The notes under the pieces were generated by a model. That model made no database searches, had not been told where the DNA came from, and worked only from the letters and a program-made list of their open reading frames with translations. Source: Fimbriimonas sp. (lineage in GTDB: Bacteria; Armatimonadota; Fimbriimonadia; Fimbriimonadales; Fimbriimonadaceae). From it: a stretch of 64,000 bases of DNA. Of this stretch, positions 19,705 to 27,421 are shown piece by piece. Each line of letters opens with the position of its first letter. The first letter of the stretch is position 1. The stretch covers positions 1 to 64,000 of the forward strand of contig JARXAE010000002.1 of the NCBI GenBank assembly GCA_029866005.1, given 5' to 3'. The translations under genes were made by a program, and so were the position numbers.

Positions 19705-20674
19705 TTACGAGGTGCTCCTCAACAGGCACCCAAAGAACCCAATCCTGACCGCCGCCGATTGGCCGTATCCTGTTCATGCAGTCTTCAATCCCGGAGCAAC
19801 CACACTTAAGGACGGAACTACTCTGCTGCTTTGCCGAGTAGAAGACCGCCGGGGAATCTCACACCTGTGTGCGGCCAGATCGAAGAATGGTGTCGACGGC
19901 TGGGAGATAGATCCAGAGCCCACATTCGTATCTGATCCACATAATTATCCCGATGAGCTTTGGGGAATCGAAGACCCTCGGATCACGTACGTCTATGAAC
20001 TCGAAGAGTATCTAATAGCCTACACCGCCTTTGGCAAAGCTGGCCCTGGTGTAGCGATTGCCTCAACGAAAGACTTCAAGACGTTCGAGAGATTCGGTCT
20101 TGTCATGCAAGCCGATGACAAAGACGCCGCACTCTTCCCGCGCCAATTCAACGGAGAGTTTGCTCTCATCCACCGCCCATCGAACGATAGCGGCGCACAC
20201 ATGTGGCTATCGTTCTCGCCTGACTTGCATAACTGGGGTGGACACGTGATTATGCTCCCGGCTCACAGAGGAGCTTGGTGGGATGCTAACAAAATCGGGC
20301 TCTCACCTCCTCCAATCGAGACCGATCGCGGCTGGCTTGTGATGTACCACGGAGTCCGCCACCACGCCTCTGGCTCGCTGTACCGGGTCGGGCTCGCCCT
20401 CTTCGACAAAGATAATCCCGAAATCTGTCTCCTGCGAGGTCAGCCATGGATATTCGGTCCTGAGGCTCAGTACGAGGTCACCGGAGACGTCAGCCACGTA
20501 GTCTTCCCAACCGGGTACACCGTTGGTGCAGACGGCGATACGATCAATATCTACTATGGAGCCGCCGACACGAGCATCTGCCTAGCTACTGGGAGCATTA
20601 GCCAGATGCTCGACTGGCTAGATCGAAACGGTACCGAGGGCATCAGCACTCAGGAACCCGTACCAATCGCCTAG
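19691..20674 (+). CDS. GH130 enzyme (beta-mannoside phosphorylase or mannosidase)
   Basis: Five-bladed beta-propeller glycosidase family 130, 327 residues. Diagnostic blocks are NPILTAADWPYPVHAVFNPG at the start, the catalytic-region WGIEDPRITY, a ring of paired histidine/arginine residues (HRPSNDSG), and KIGLSPPPIETDRGWLVMYHGV. Most characterised members phosphorolyse beta-1,4- or beta-1,2-mannosides; some hydrolyse them. The sequence does not tell me which. Overlap with the GT4 gene suggests the two act on the same mannoside, one building and one breaking it, or both in turnover of a storage or capsular glycan. Confidence 0.88.
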   Translation: MKPSDYEVLLNRHPKNPILTAADWPYPVHAVFNPGATTLKDGTTLLLCRVEDRRGISHLCAARSKNGVDGWEIDPEPTFVSDPHNYPDELWGIEDPRITYVYELEEYLIAYTAFGKAGPGVAIASTKDFKTFERFGLVMQADDKDAALFPRQFNGEFALIHRPSNDSGAHMWLSFSPDLHNWGGHVIMLPAHRGAWWDANKIGLSPPPIETDRGWLVMYHGVRHHASGSLYRVGLALFDKDNPEICLLRGQPWIFGPEAQYEVTGDVSHVVFPTGYTVGADGDTINIYYGAADTSICLATGSISQMLDWLDRNGTEGISTQEPVPIA

Positions 20675-20680
20675 ATTCTT

Positions 20681-20710
20681 GGGGCTACCGCACATCGAAC
20701 ACGTAGCCCC
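20681..20710. terminator. Bidirectional hairpin between convergent genes
   Basis: GGGGCTAC at 20681-20688 pairs perfectly with GTAGCCCC at 20703-20710 across a 14-nt loop. It begins 7 bp after the GH130 stop and includes the last codons and stop of the convergent GH78 gene. It lacks a clear T-run, so a terminator role rests on position and pairing only. Confidence 0.45.
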
Positions 20711-23423
20711 CAGATCCGACTCGGAAGGTTGGGGAACCGTTCGGTAACCGCTCAACCTGTGGAAACGGGCGGTTACCCTTGAACGAAACCTGATGCAAGC
20801 CGCTAGGTAGCACCACCCCAGCCGAACAGTTCGGCGGAATCACAACCTCGAAGCGAACCGAATCACCAACCCGCTTCCAGTTGCTGGTGATCTGCCCACG
20901 AACAGACCTGTAACTCGAGTTCACCCAATCCAGCCCCTTCGGTGTTTGGGGACGAATCACGATCTGATCGTAGCCAACCGCCGATGAATCCGGCTGAATG
21001 CCACCGAGCCAATTCATCATCCACTGGCTAACCGAGCCAAACATAGGGTGATTGTGTGAGAACGTGTTATCACTAAACTCCCAGTGCTCCCATAGCGTCG
21101 TCGCTCCGTTCTTGAGCATCCAGCCCCAACCGGGGAAGTCCGACTGCGTCGCGATCTTGTAAGCCAACTCCGTCTCGCCTGCCTCGGAGAGAACTTGAAG
21201 CATGTATTTAGTGCCCAAAATCCCAGTTGTAAGGTGATCCTTGGCCTTGTGAATCTCATTGACAAGGTAGACGAGTGCCTTTGATCGGCTAGATTCGGCA
21301 AGGATGCCGGTGTAAAGCCCCACGGCCTGACTCGTCTGAGTCCCCGGTCCCACTCGACCCGTCGTCTCATCAAAGAATTCAGCGAGATAGACTCGCTGAA
21401 TGGATTTCGCCAGGGCGGCGTAATGAAGGCTGTCGCCAGCCTTTCCGATTCGGGCTGCCGTCTTCGCCATGAGGTTAGCGGCCTGGTAGTAGTGGGGTGT
21501 GACCAGCGGTGCTGAGGGAGTTTCAGCCAACCCTTCATGATCACTCAGCCCGTCGGTCACGATCCCACGTGGATACTTTGCTTCGACCAAGTCCATCCAT
21601 CTTTTTGCCGCCGCGTACTCCGCTGATCCGATCTCTTTGTCGCCGTAGTATTGGTGCAACTGATCTGCCAGTAGCACGGGAGCCATCGCCCACACCAAAC
21701 CGCAATACTGGATGCCCATTGACGGTGCTGTGTCGGTGAACATCCCATCTGCCTCGGCACTATCGGACCAGTCTCGAACTGCCTTGGCATAGAATCCGGC
21801 CATGTCGAAGTTGGCCATGTACGCTTCACTAGTTGCGACGATGTCGCCCCCGTACCCAAGTTTCTCACGATGCGGGCAATCTGACTGAACGCTGAAAATG
21901 TTCGACAAGAACGTGCGACGGCACATCGTCTGAATGTCGTTTAACACCGTATTCGAGCATTCAAAATTCCCAACACTCTCAACATCGGAGTTCAATCGCA
22001 TTGCTCTCACTGAACTGAGCGGCACCGGGGCGGGCAACCCGGTGACCTCGACATATCTAAAGCCGTGGTAAGTGAACTTAGGCGTGTAGGTCTCCTTCCC
22101 ACCTTTGGCAATGAAAGTATCGCTCTGTACGGCAACCTCTGGTGCACCTGGTCCGCCGACACTCTCCCCAGTCTCTTTTCGCTTATATTTGATCTGTCCT
22201 GCAACGCTTGTCATCGGGTTCAGCGAGCCGTCTTTGGATAGCAACTCTCCGTACCGTAGCCGAATCTCGGTTCCCGCCAGGAGATCTGTTTTCAGCTGGA
22301 CCCATCCGGCGAAATTGACTCCCATGTCATAGATGAAAACTCCTGGTTTCGGCGAAGTCATTTTCACTGAGTCCCAGGTTGAAGTCACCCGAATAGGTGG
22401 CTGAGACTGCGAAACAAGACGCCCAACATCCCCAACCGCCGGGCTCGCATTCCGCCATCTTTGATCATCAAACCCAGCCCGGTCCCAACCTGATTGCTCC
22501 TTCCTGGCGTCATAAACCTCGCCGAGATAGACGTTATTTCGCAAAAGTGGGCCCTCACCCACTCGCCATGCCTCATCCGTTGCCACCACTTCAGACGACC
22601 CATCCTTGTACTCAATCTGTAACTGAGCGATGACTCTCGGCCCCCCAACGGTCAGGTGGTTACGTAAGTTGAACGACCCAAAGAGACGCAACGGGAGCGG
22701 GTTGTACCAACCATCACCAAGCATCACACCAAGGCAGTTCTCACCCTTTGCAAGCTGACGTGTCACATCATAGACGCTGTAAAGCACCCGATCTTCAACC
22801 CGCGTCCAACCCGGATCAAGGACATGATCACCCACTTTCGTCCCGTTAAGCGACGCTTCGTAATAGCCCAGCCCCGCAATCGCCAGCCGAGCCCTGCTGA
22901 CCTGTCCTTTCACTCCAAACTCTCTTCTGAACAGCGGATTCGGATTGTCTTTGTAGAAGTCCGGATCACTTGTTGGAGCGACTTTCCCATCGCTGATCCA
23001 ACGTCCGAGCCAATCCCCAGCTACCATGGGTCCCATTTCCCACCGGGCAGGCTTACTCCAACCGGCCACTCCGTTGGAACCCCAAACCTTTACCTTCCAA
23101 AAGCACTGCTGTCCGAAACGGAGCGCCCGACCTCCGTAGACGATGTTGTTTTGAGATGAGGTGGCTACCCTTCCACTGTCCCAAAGAGTTCCACGATCCT
23201 TTTGCAACTCGGTCAGGGAAGGGGCGACCAGCACTTGATAAGCCGCCTGCTTCAAATCCCTCGCGCTTGACTTTTCATCCAGAACCCAGCTCAGCCGAGG
23301 GTGCGGGACATCTACACCGAGCGGATCCACGCTTGATTCACATCGCAACTGAACGGCTGTCATCTTGGCGCTACCTTGGGGGACACCCAAAACCACGAAT
23401 CCGGCAAGCATTACCCCGAGCAT
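20685..23423 (-). CDS. GH78 alpha-L-rhamnosidase, secreted
   Basis: Releases terminal alpha-L-rhamnose from pectic or glycosylated compounds. The 912 residues fit the family. An N-terminal signal peptide (MLGVMLAGFVVLGVPQGSA) is followed by a fibronectin-like domain (LRCESSVDPLGVDVPHPRLSW) and jelly-roll domains. The (alpha/alpha)6 catalytic domain holds SDCPHREKLGYGGD with its conserved acidic residues and TLWEHWEFSDNTFSHNHPMFG, and a C-terminal beta domain closes the protein. Divergent from the DUF5690 transporter and convergent with GH130. A second, unrelated rhamnosidase-type enzyme (GH106) lies at 29.5 kb, so the organism probably uses rhamnose-rich plant polymers. Confidence 0.93.
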   Translation of the reverse strand: MLGVMLAGFVVLGVPQGSAKMTAVQLRCESSVDPLGVDVPHPRLSWVLDEKSSARDLKQAAYQVLVAPSLTELQKDRGTLWDSGRVATSSQNNIVYGGRALRFGQQCFWKVKVWGSNGVAGWSKPARWEMGPMVAGDWLGRWISDGKVAPTSDPDFYKDNPNPLFRREFGVKGQVSRARLAIAGLGYYEASLNGTKVGDHVLDPGWTRVEDRVLYSVYDVTRQLAKGENCLGVMLGDGWYNPLPLRLFGSFNLRNHLTVGGPRVIAQLQIEYKDGSSEVVATDEAWRVGEGPLLRNNVYLGEVYDARKEQSGWDRAGFDDQRWRNASPAVGDVGRLVSQSQPPIRVTSTWDSVKMTSPKPGVFIYDMGVNFAGWVQLKTDLLAGTEIRLRYGELLSKDGSLNPMTSVAGQIKYKRKETGESVGGPGAPEVAVQSDTFIAKGGKETYTPKFTYHGFRYVEVTGLPAPVPLSSVRAMRLNSDVESVGNFECSNTVLNDIQTMCRRTFLSNIFSVQSDCPHREKLGYGGDIVATSEAYMANFDMAGFYAKAVRDWSDSAEADGMFTDTAPSMGIQYCGLVWAMAPVLLADQLHQYYGDKEIGSAEYAAAKRWMDLVEAKYPRGIVTDGLSDHEGLAETPSAPLVTPHYYQAANLMAKTAARIGKAGDSLHYAALAKSIQRVYLAEFFDETTGRVGPGTQTSQAVGLYTGILAESSRSKALVYLVNEIHKAKDHLTTGILGTKYMLQVLSEAGETELAYKIATQSDFPGWGWMLKNGATTLWEHWEFSDNTFSHNHPMFGSVSQWMMNWLGGIQPDSSAVGYDQIVIRPQTPKGLDWVNSSYRSVRGQITSNWKRVGDSVRFEVVIPPNCSAGVVLPSGLHQVSFKGNRPFPQVERLPNGSPTFRVGSGGYVFDVR

Positions 23424-23499
23424 TGCGCGAGTCTATCTCAATCGTCGCGAACAAAGAGACTTTACATTCCCCTAACAATTTCCAATTACAATCCGCGCA

Positions 23500-24765
23500 A
23501 TGTCCGCCGACAATCCAACACCTCCAAAGTCCTCAATCAGAGTTGATTTGTGGGCGATCGTCGCGACCTTCGGGGCTTACTTCTGCATGTATATGTATCG
23601 CAAGCCCTTCTCCGCGGCGACATTCGAAGAGCTGACTTTCATGGGGATGGCCTACAAGCCAATCGCCCTCATCTCTCAAGTGTTGGGTTACACCGTTTCA
23701 AAATTCGTCGGAATCAAAGTCATCAGCGAACTCTCCCCCGGAAAGAAGGTGAGTTACTACCTGGCAATGATCGCCGTTGCCGAAATCGCCCTAATTCTCT
23801 TCGGTATCACGCCTGCGCCATTTAACGTCGTTTGGCTCTTTCTCAATGGATTGCCTCTGGGAATGGTGTTTGGACTCGTGCTTTCCTCCCTCGAGGGCCG
23901 AATGAGAACCGAGGCCCTGACCGCGGCGCTTTGTGCCAGCTTCGTCATCGCCGACGGAGTTGCCAAGTCAAGCGGCCTGTGGCTGATCGGCCAAGGCGTG
24001 AGTGAGCAATGGATGCCAGCCGCAACCGGCATCATGTACCTACCCGGAATCGTCGTCTTTGGGTGGATGCTCTCAAGAATTTCGCCCCCATCGAGTGCCG
24101 ACGTTGAAGCTAGAAGTGAGCGAACTCAGATGGATAAAACCGCAAGGCAAGAGTTCTTTCGAAAGTTCGGATTTGGCCTCACCTTGCTCATCACGACCTA
24201 TGCATTGGTCGGAGTCCTACGCGGGGTTCGTAGCGACTTCTCGCGCGAGATATGGGAGGCGATGGGCACAAAAGTCGACGCTGCCCTGTTTACGCGAAGT
24301 GAGTTTATTGTCGCCTTTGCCGTCTTGATCGTCATCGGATTCCTCGTTGTCATCAAAGACAATGCGAAGGCATTTCAGACTGGCTTGCTTCTTTCCGGTT
24401 CCGGGCTGGGCATAGTCATCCTCTCGCTCCTCGCCCGCCAAGCGGGGATTCTTGATCCCTTCGCCTTTATCGTCGCCATTGGATTTGGTCTCTATCTGCC
24501 GTACATCGCGATCCACGCAACTGTATTCGAGCGGCTGATTGCCTACACCCGAGAAAAAGCTACCATTGGTTATCTCATGTACGTTGCCGATGCCGTCAGC
24601 TATGCCGCTCTCGTTGGAGTCTTTCTTCTCAAAAACTTTGGGAAGGCCGATGCTGCCCAAGTCCTGCCGTTCTTCCTTGGCCTCGCGTGGCTGGTAGCGG
24701 TCGCCGGCATCCTCATGCTGATTCCAACTGCGAGGTTCTTTGCCAACAAAGGTCGCAACGCGTGA
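23500..24765 (+). CDS. MFS-like membrane protein of the DUF5690 family
   Basis: A 421-residue protein with about twelve membrane helices. The N-terminal helix contains YFCMYMYRKPFSAATF, a pattern resembling the sugar-phosphate/organophosphate antiporter branch of the MFS, and I recognise it as DUF5690-like. Cytoplasmic charged loops separate helices 6 and 7. It overlaps the following dehydrogenase by 4 nt (GTGA). In Bacteroidetes and related genomes DUF5690 proteins sit in phosphonate-degradation clusters; that recollection, plus the neighbour, suggests transport of a phosphonate or its breakdown product. No other phosphonate gene is visible here. Confidence 0.7.
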   Translation: MSADNPTPPKSSIRVDLWAIVATFGAYFCMYMYRKPFSAATFEELTFMGMAYKPIALISQVLGYTVSKFVGIKVISELSPGKKVSYYLAMIAVAEIALILFGITPAPFNVVWLFLNGLPLGMVFGLVLSSLEGRMRTEALTAALCASFVIADGVAKSSGLWLIGQGVSEQWMPAATGIMYLPGIVVFGWMLSRISPPSSADVEARSERTQMDKTARQEFFRKFGFGLTLLITTYALVGVLRGVRSDFSREIWEAMGTKVDAALFTRSEFIVAFAVLIVIGFLVVIKDNAKAFQTGLLLSGSGLGIVILSLLARQAGILDPFAFIVAIGFGLYLPYIAIHATVFERLIAYTREKATIGYLMYVADAVSYAALVGVFLLKNFGKADAAQVLPFFLGLAWLVAVAGILMLIPTARFFANKGRNA

Positions 24766-25802
24766 CGGCTCGCATTGCAGTTTTTCACGGATTTGGGCAG
24801 CCGCTAGAACTCGTCGAATGTCCCATTCCTAATCTGCAGGAAGGCGAAACGCTGGTCAAGATCAATTGCTGTGCACTCTGCCGAAGCGACCTTCATACCT
24901 ACGAAGGGCGAAGAACCGAGGCGACACCTGCAATCCTCGGGCACGAAGCTGTCGGGCAAGTCATTGAATCCCGAGCAGGACTGGCCCCGGGCATGAGAAT
25001 CACCTGGGGAATCTTCGCTTGCTGCAGCGAATGCTTCTTTTGCTGCAATGGGCTCCCACAAAAGTGTGAATCTCTGTTCAAGTACGGTCACGCCCGGCTC
25101 ACCGACGAGCAGCCTCTTTCGGGAGGTCTCGCCACCCATATTCTTCTTCGCAAAGGAACTCCGGTCGTTCCCCTCCCCGACTCAATTCCCGATGAGATCG
25201 CTGTATTGGCCAACTGCTCGACTGCAACGGCTTTTGCCTCGATCCGCAATGCCGATTTGCGCACGAACGCAGTCGTTGCAGTTCTCGGAATGGGAATCCT
25301 CGGCCTCACCGCCGCCGCAATCCTGTCGTCCCAAGGACACCAAGTCATCGGCTTCGATCCAGACCCTGCCAAAGCGGAACTCGCCAAAGACTTTGGCTGT
25401 ACCGATTTCTTCTCCGACGTGGACGCCTTCAAAAGTGCCCTTTCGAACCAAACTCAAGGCCGAGGTGCCGATGCCTGCCTCGAACTCGCAGGCTCGCAGG
25501 CTGCCGCTCAACTCTCACTGACTAGCGTCCGCATCGGCGGAACGATCATCTGGACCGGCGCCGCCGCCCCGGTGGGCGAAGTCTCGATCCAGCCCGAGCA
25601 AATCCTCCGCCGCCAACTCACGATCAGGGGCGTCCACAACTACATTCCTGGCGACCTGACGGACGCGGTCGAATTCCTATCCGCTTTCTCGCAACAGTTC
25701 AGGTTTGAGGCACTTTTCGGGGCTACCTTTTCCCTCGATGAGATCGAGACAGCTCTCCAATTCGCAGCAGTATCAACCAGCCGAGTCATGGTCCGGCCTT
25801 GA
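24762..25802 (+). CDS. Zinc alcohol dehydrogenase of the phosphonate-cluster (HpnZ) type
   Basis: Medium-chain dehydrogenase/reductase, 346 residues. Catalytic-zinc ligands are in CCALCRSDLHTYEGRR and GHEAVGQV. A cysteine-rich lobe (CCSECFFCCNGLPQKC) replaces the usual structural-zinc CX2CX2CX7C. A Rossmann GMGILGLTAAAIL lies mid-protein. The block PQKCESLFKYGHARL followed by PLSGGLATH is what I remember for dehydrogenases repeatedly found in phosphonate-catabolism clusters (TIGR03366). The true start is the GTG overlapping the upstream stop; a longer upstream reading would only translate the transporter gene in another frame. Substrate unknown. Confidence 0.85.
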   Translation: MTARIAVFHGFGQPLELVECPIPNLQEGETLVKINCCALCRSDLHTYEGRRTEATPAILGHEAVGQVIESRAGLAPGMRITWGIFACCSECFFCCNGLPQKCESLFKYGHARLTDEQPLSGGLATHILLRKGTPVVPLPDSIPDEIAVLANCSTATAFASIRNADLRTNAVVAVLGMGILGLTAAAILSSQGHQVIGFDPDPAKAELAKDFGCTDFFSDVDAFKSALSNQTQGRGADACLELAGSQAAAQLSLTSVRIGGTIIWTGAAAPVGEVSIQPEQILRRQLTIRGVHNYIPGDLTDAVEFLSAFSQQFRFEALFGATFSLDEIETALQFAAVSTSRVMVRP

Positions 25803-25809
25803 GAACTGC

Positions 25810-27210
25810 TTAAGGATAGACCCAGAGTCGAGAAGGAGAAATCCGCTTGTTGTAGACAAGAATATCGTGACTTGGAATCGTAGCAATGGAATCCATTGTC
25901 GGGTCGACCATGAAGTTCTTCGGGTCAAAGATCCAGCCAATACTCGCTCGATAATAGGCATTCTTCCCCCAAAGCTCCGTCGGACGATCTGCTTTTCGAA
26001 AATCGACATAGAAGTTGTCCGGACCGATACGCGAGAAGAACTCACCTAAGTCGCCCTTCTGCTTGGAACTCACTTTTACGAGCGGAATTTCACCCTTCTG
26101 GGCGCCCGCCACACTGAGATCATTGGCGGCGCCTGTTTTCACACGAATGATGCCGTCGGACCACGTGAATCCAACGGTGGTGTAAGTACTCTTTAGCGTC
26201 TTCTTCAACTCCGCTCCAAGAGTCACGAATCCTACTTTTTTCGCCTGCTCCGGCATTTCACCGAGGACGTGCAAATCGTGGGCCCACAGGCAAGCTCGGT
26301 TATCACCAATGCGCTTCAAAAGATTTTGCGCCATGAACTTGTCACGCCGGCTGTAATAAGCAGGAGTCATCTTGAACATGTTCTTAGTGCTATCACCAAA
26401 TTCGAATTCAAAAGAGTTAAATGCCTGGTACGCAGTGTCCGCGGCGTATGCCGCTTCATCATAGCCAGGAAGTTTCGACCATTCGCCCTGTTTATCTGCC
26501 AGCAGCTTTGCGGCAGCTCGAATCGGGTCCACGTTCTTTTTGTAGTCGCCGTTTCCTTGAGCTTCGAGCCAAGCAGCAAAGGTCTTGCCCTTTTGGTCAA
26601 ATTCAAACAGAGACGGATAGGCTGAGCTCAAACTGGTGGACGCCTCTTGATCGACGCTTTTGAGGAATTCCGCGACGAGACGGATGTCCTTCGCTGGTAA
26701 TTGACAGTCAATCCCATAAATCCTGATCTGACGTCCGGACTTAACAACATAACCGCGCATCCACCCAATCAGCGAAGCAAATTCGTCTGTCTGCCAGATC
26801 TTAAAAACTCCTTGATTCCGTATGACGTCGGAAAACTCACCCTTTCCAAGATTGACGTACTCATCCAGAGCCTGCCCGGCACTGCGATTGATCTCAAAAA
26901 CGACCGTGTCGAGTTTTTGGACGGAGATCAGTCTCCGGATCGCTTGGGACTTAAACTCTTGCGATTGGTGGTCACCGTGCGTCGACTCACCCAAGCCGAT
27001 CACTTTGCTAGCCGCGAGGCTCTTCAGCAGTGGCTCGAACTCATCCTCAGTCGGAATGTCTGTCGAAAGCGCTGTGAGATTCGAACGAATCCACACTGCC
27101 GCAGCTGGCTCCGTAGCTTCTCGAGATGCCTTCGGTGACGGCTCCTTCCTTGGCTCATCAACGACAAAAGGAAACACCAGCGCCGACGCCAATGTGGCAA
27201 GAAGAACCAT
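25810..27210 (-). CDS. Erythromycin-esterase-family protein, exported
   Basis: 466 residues with a hydrophobic N-terminus (VLLATLASALVFPFVV), then the EreA/EreB-like domain starting at GLGESTHGDHQSQEF, whose Glu/His pair is the metal-free catalytic centre in the resistance enzymes. ENRACLWAHDLHVLG-like (here DNRACLWAHDLHVLG) and DFRKADRPTELWG blocks are also family hallmarks. Most chromosomal members have no shown macrolide activity, so a resistance role should not be assumed. It is convergent with the dehydrogenase (7 bp apart) and faces the tRNA-Ala fragment. The start is ATG. Confidence 0.83.
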   Translation of the reverse strand: MVLLATLASALVFPFVVDEPRKEPSPKASREATEPAAAVWIRSNLTALSTDIPTEDEFEPLLKSLAASKVIGLGESTHGDHQSQEFKSQAIRRLISVQKLDTVVFEINRSAGQALDEYVNLGKGEFSDVIRNQGVFKIWQTDEFASLIGWMRGYVVKSGRQIRIYGIDCQLPAKDIRLVAEFLKSVDQEASTSLSSAYPSLFEFDQKGKTFAAWLEAQGNGDYKKNVDPIRAAAKLLADKQGEWSKLPGYDEAAYAADTAYQAFNSFEFEFGDSTKNMFKMTPAYYSRRDKFMAQNLLKRIGDNRACLWAHDLHVLGEMPEQAKKVGFVTLGAELKKTLKSTYTTVGFTWSDGIIRVKTGAANDLSVAGAQKGEIPLVKVSSKQKGDLGEFFSRIGPDNFYVDFRKADRPTELWGKNAYYRASIGWIFDPKNFMVDPTMDSIATIPSHDILVYNKRISPSRLWVYP

Positions 27211-27312
27211 GTCGAAATTCTATACAAGTCCCTAACTGAATGAAGTGAAGGTTAAGACTCGAAAGGCTTTAAGCTTGCGAAAAATCGCGATTTCTGCGAT
27301 TTCGAATCCTAG

Positions 27313-27350
27313 AGTTGGTGGAGGATAGGGGATTCGAACCCCTAACCCCC
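27313..27350 (-). repeat. Orphan copy of the 3' end of tRNA-Ala (att-like repeat)
   Basis: These 38 bp are identical to 29403-29440, the 3' end of the intact tRNA-Ala gene (T arm, acceptor 3' strand, CCA and two flanking bases), in the same orientation. Identity stops at the start of the anticodon stem, where a run of 13 C (27346-27358) takes over instead of the tRNA sequence. No matching 5' half lies beyond it, so this is not a functional tRNA. The two copies frame about 2.1 kb holding one amidohydrolase gene, which is how attL/attR look after integration at a tRNA 3' end. Confidence 0.85.
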
Positions 27351-27421
27351 CCCCCCCCGTCGGACGATAGGCTTCAAACCCATGAATTGACGGTGATGGA
27401 ATGGCAAAATTCAGGTAAAAA

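Noticed and set aside
25810-27210. Macrolide-resistance gene
   Set aside because: Only family resemblance to EreA/B; exported, chromosomal context and no mobile resistance neighbours.
27313-27390. A second tRNA gene (anticodon-like loop TTTGAAG in a 5-bp stem on the minus strand)
   Set aside because: Only the 3' tRNA-Ala part is present; there is no acceptor 5' strand or D arm at the required distance, so it is a fragment.
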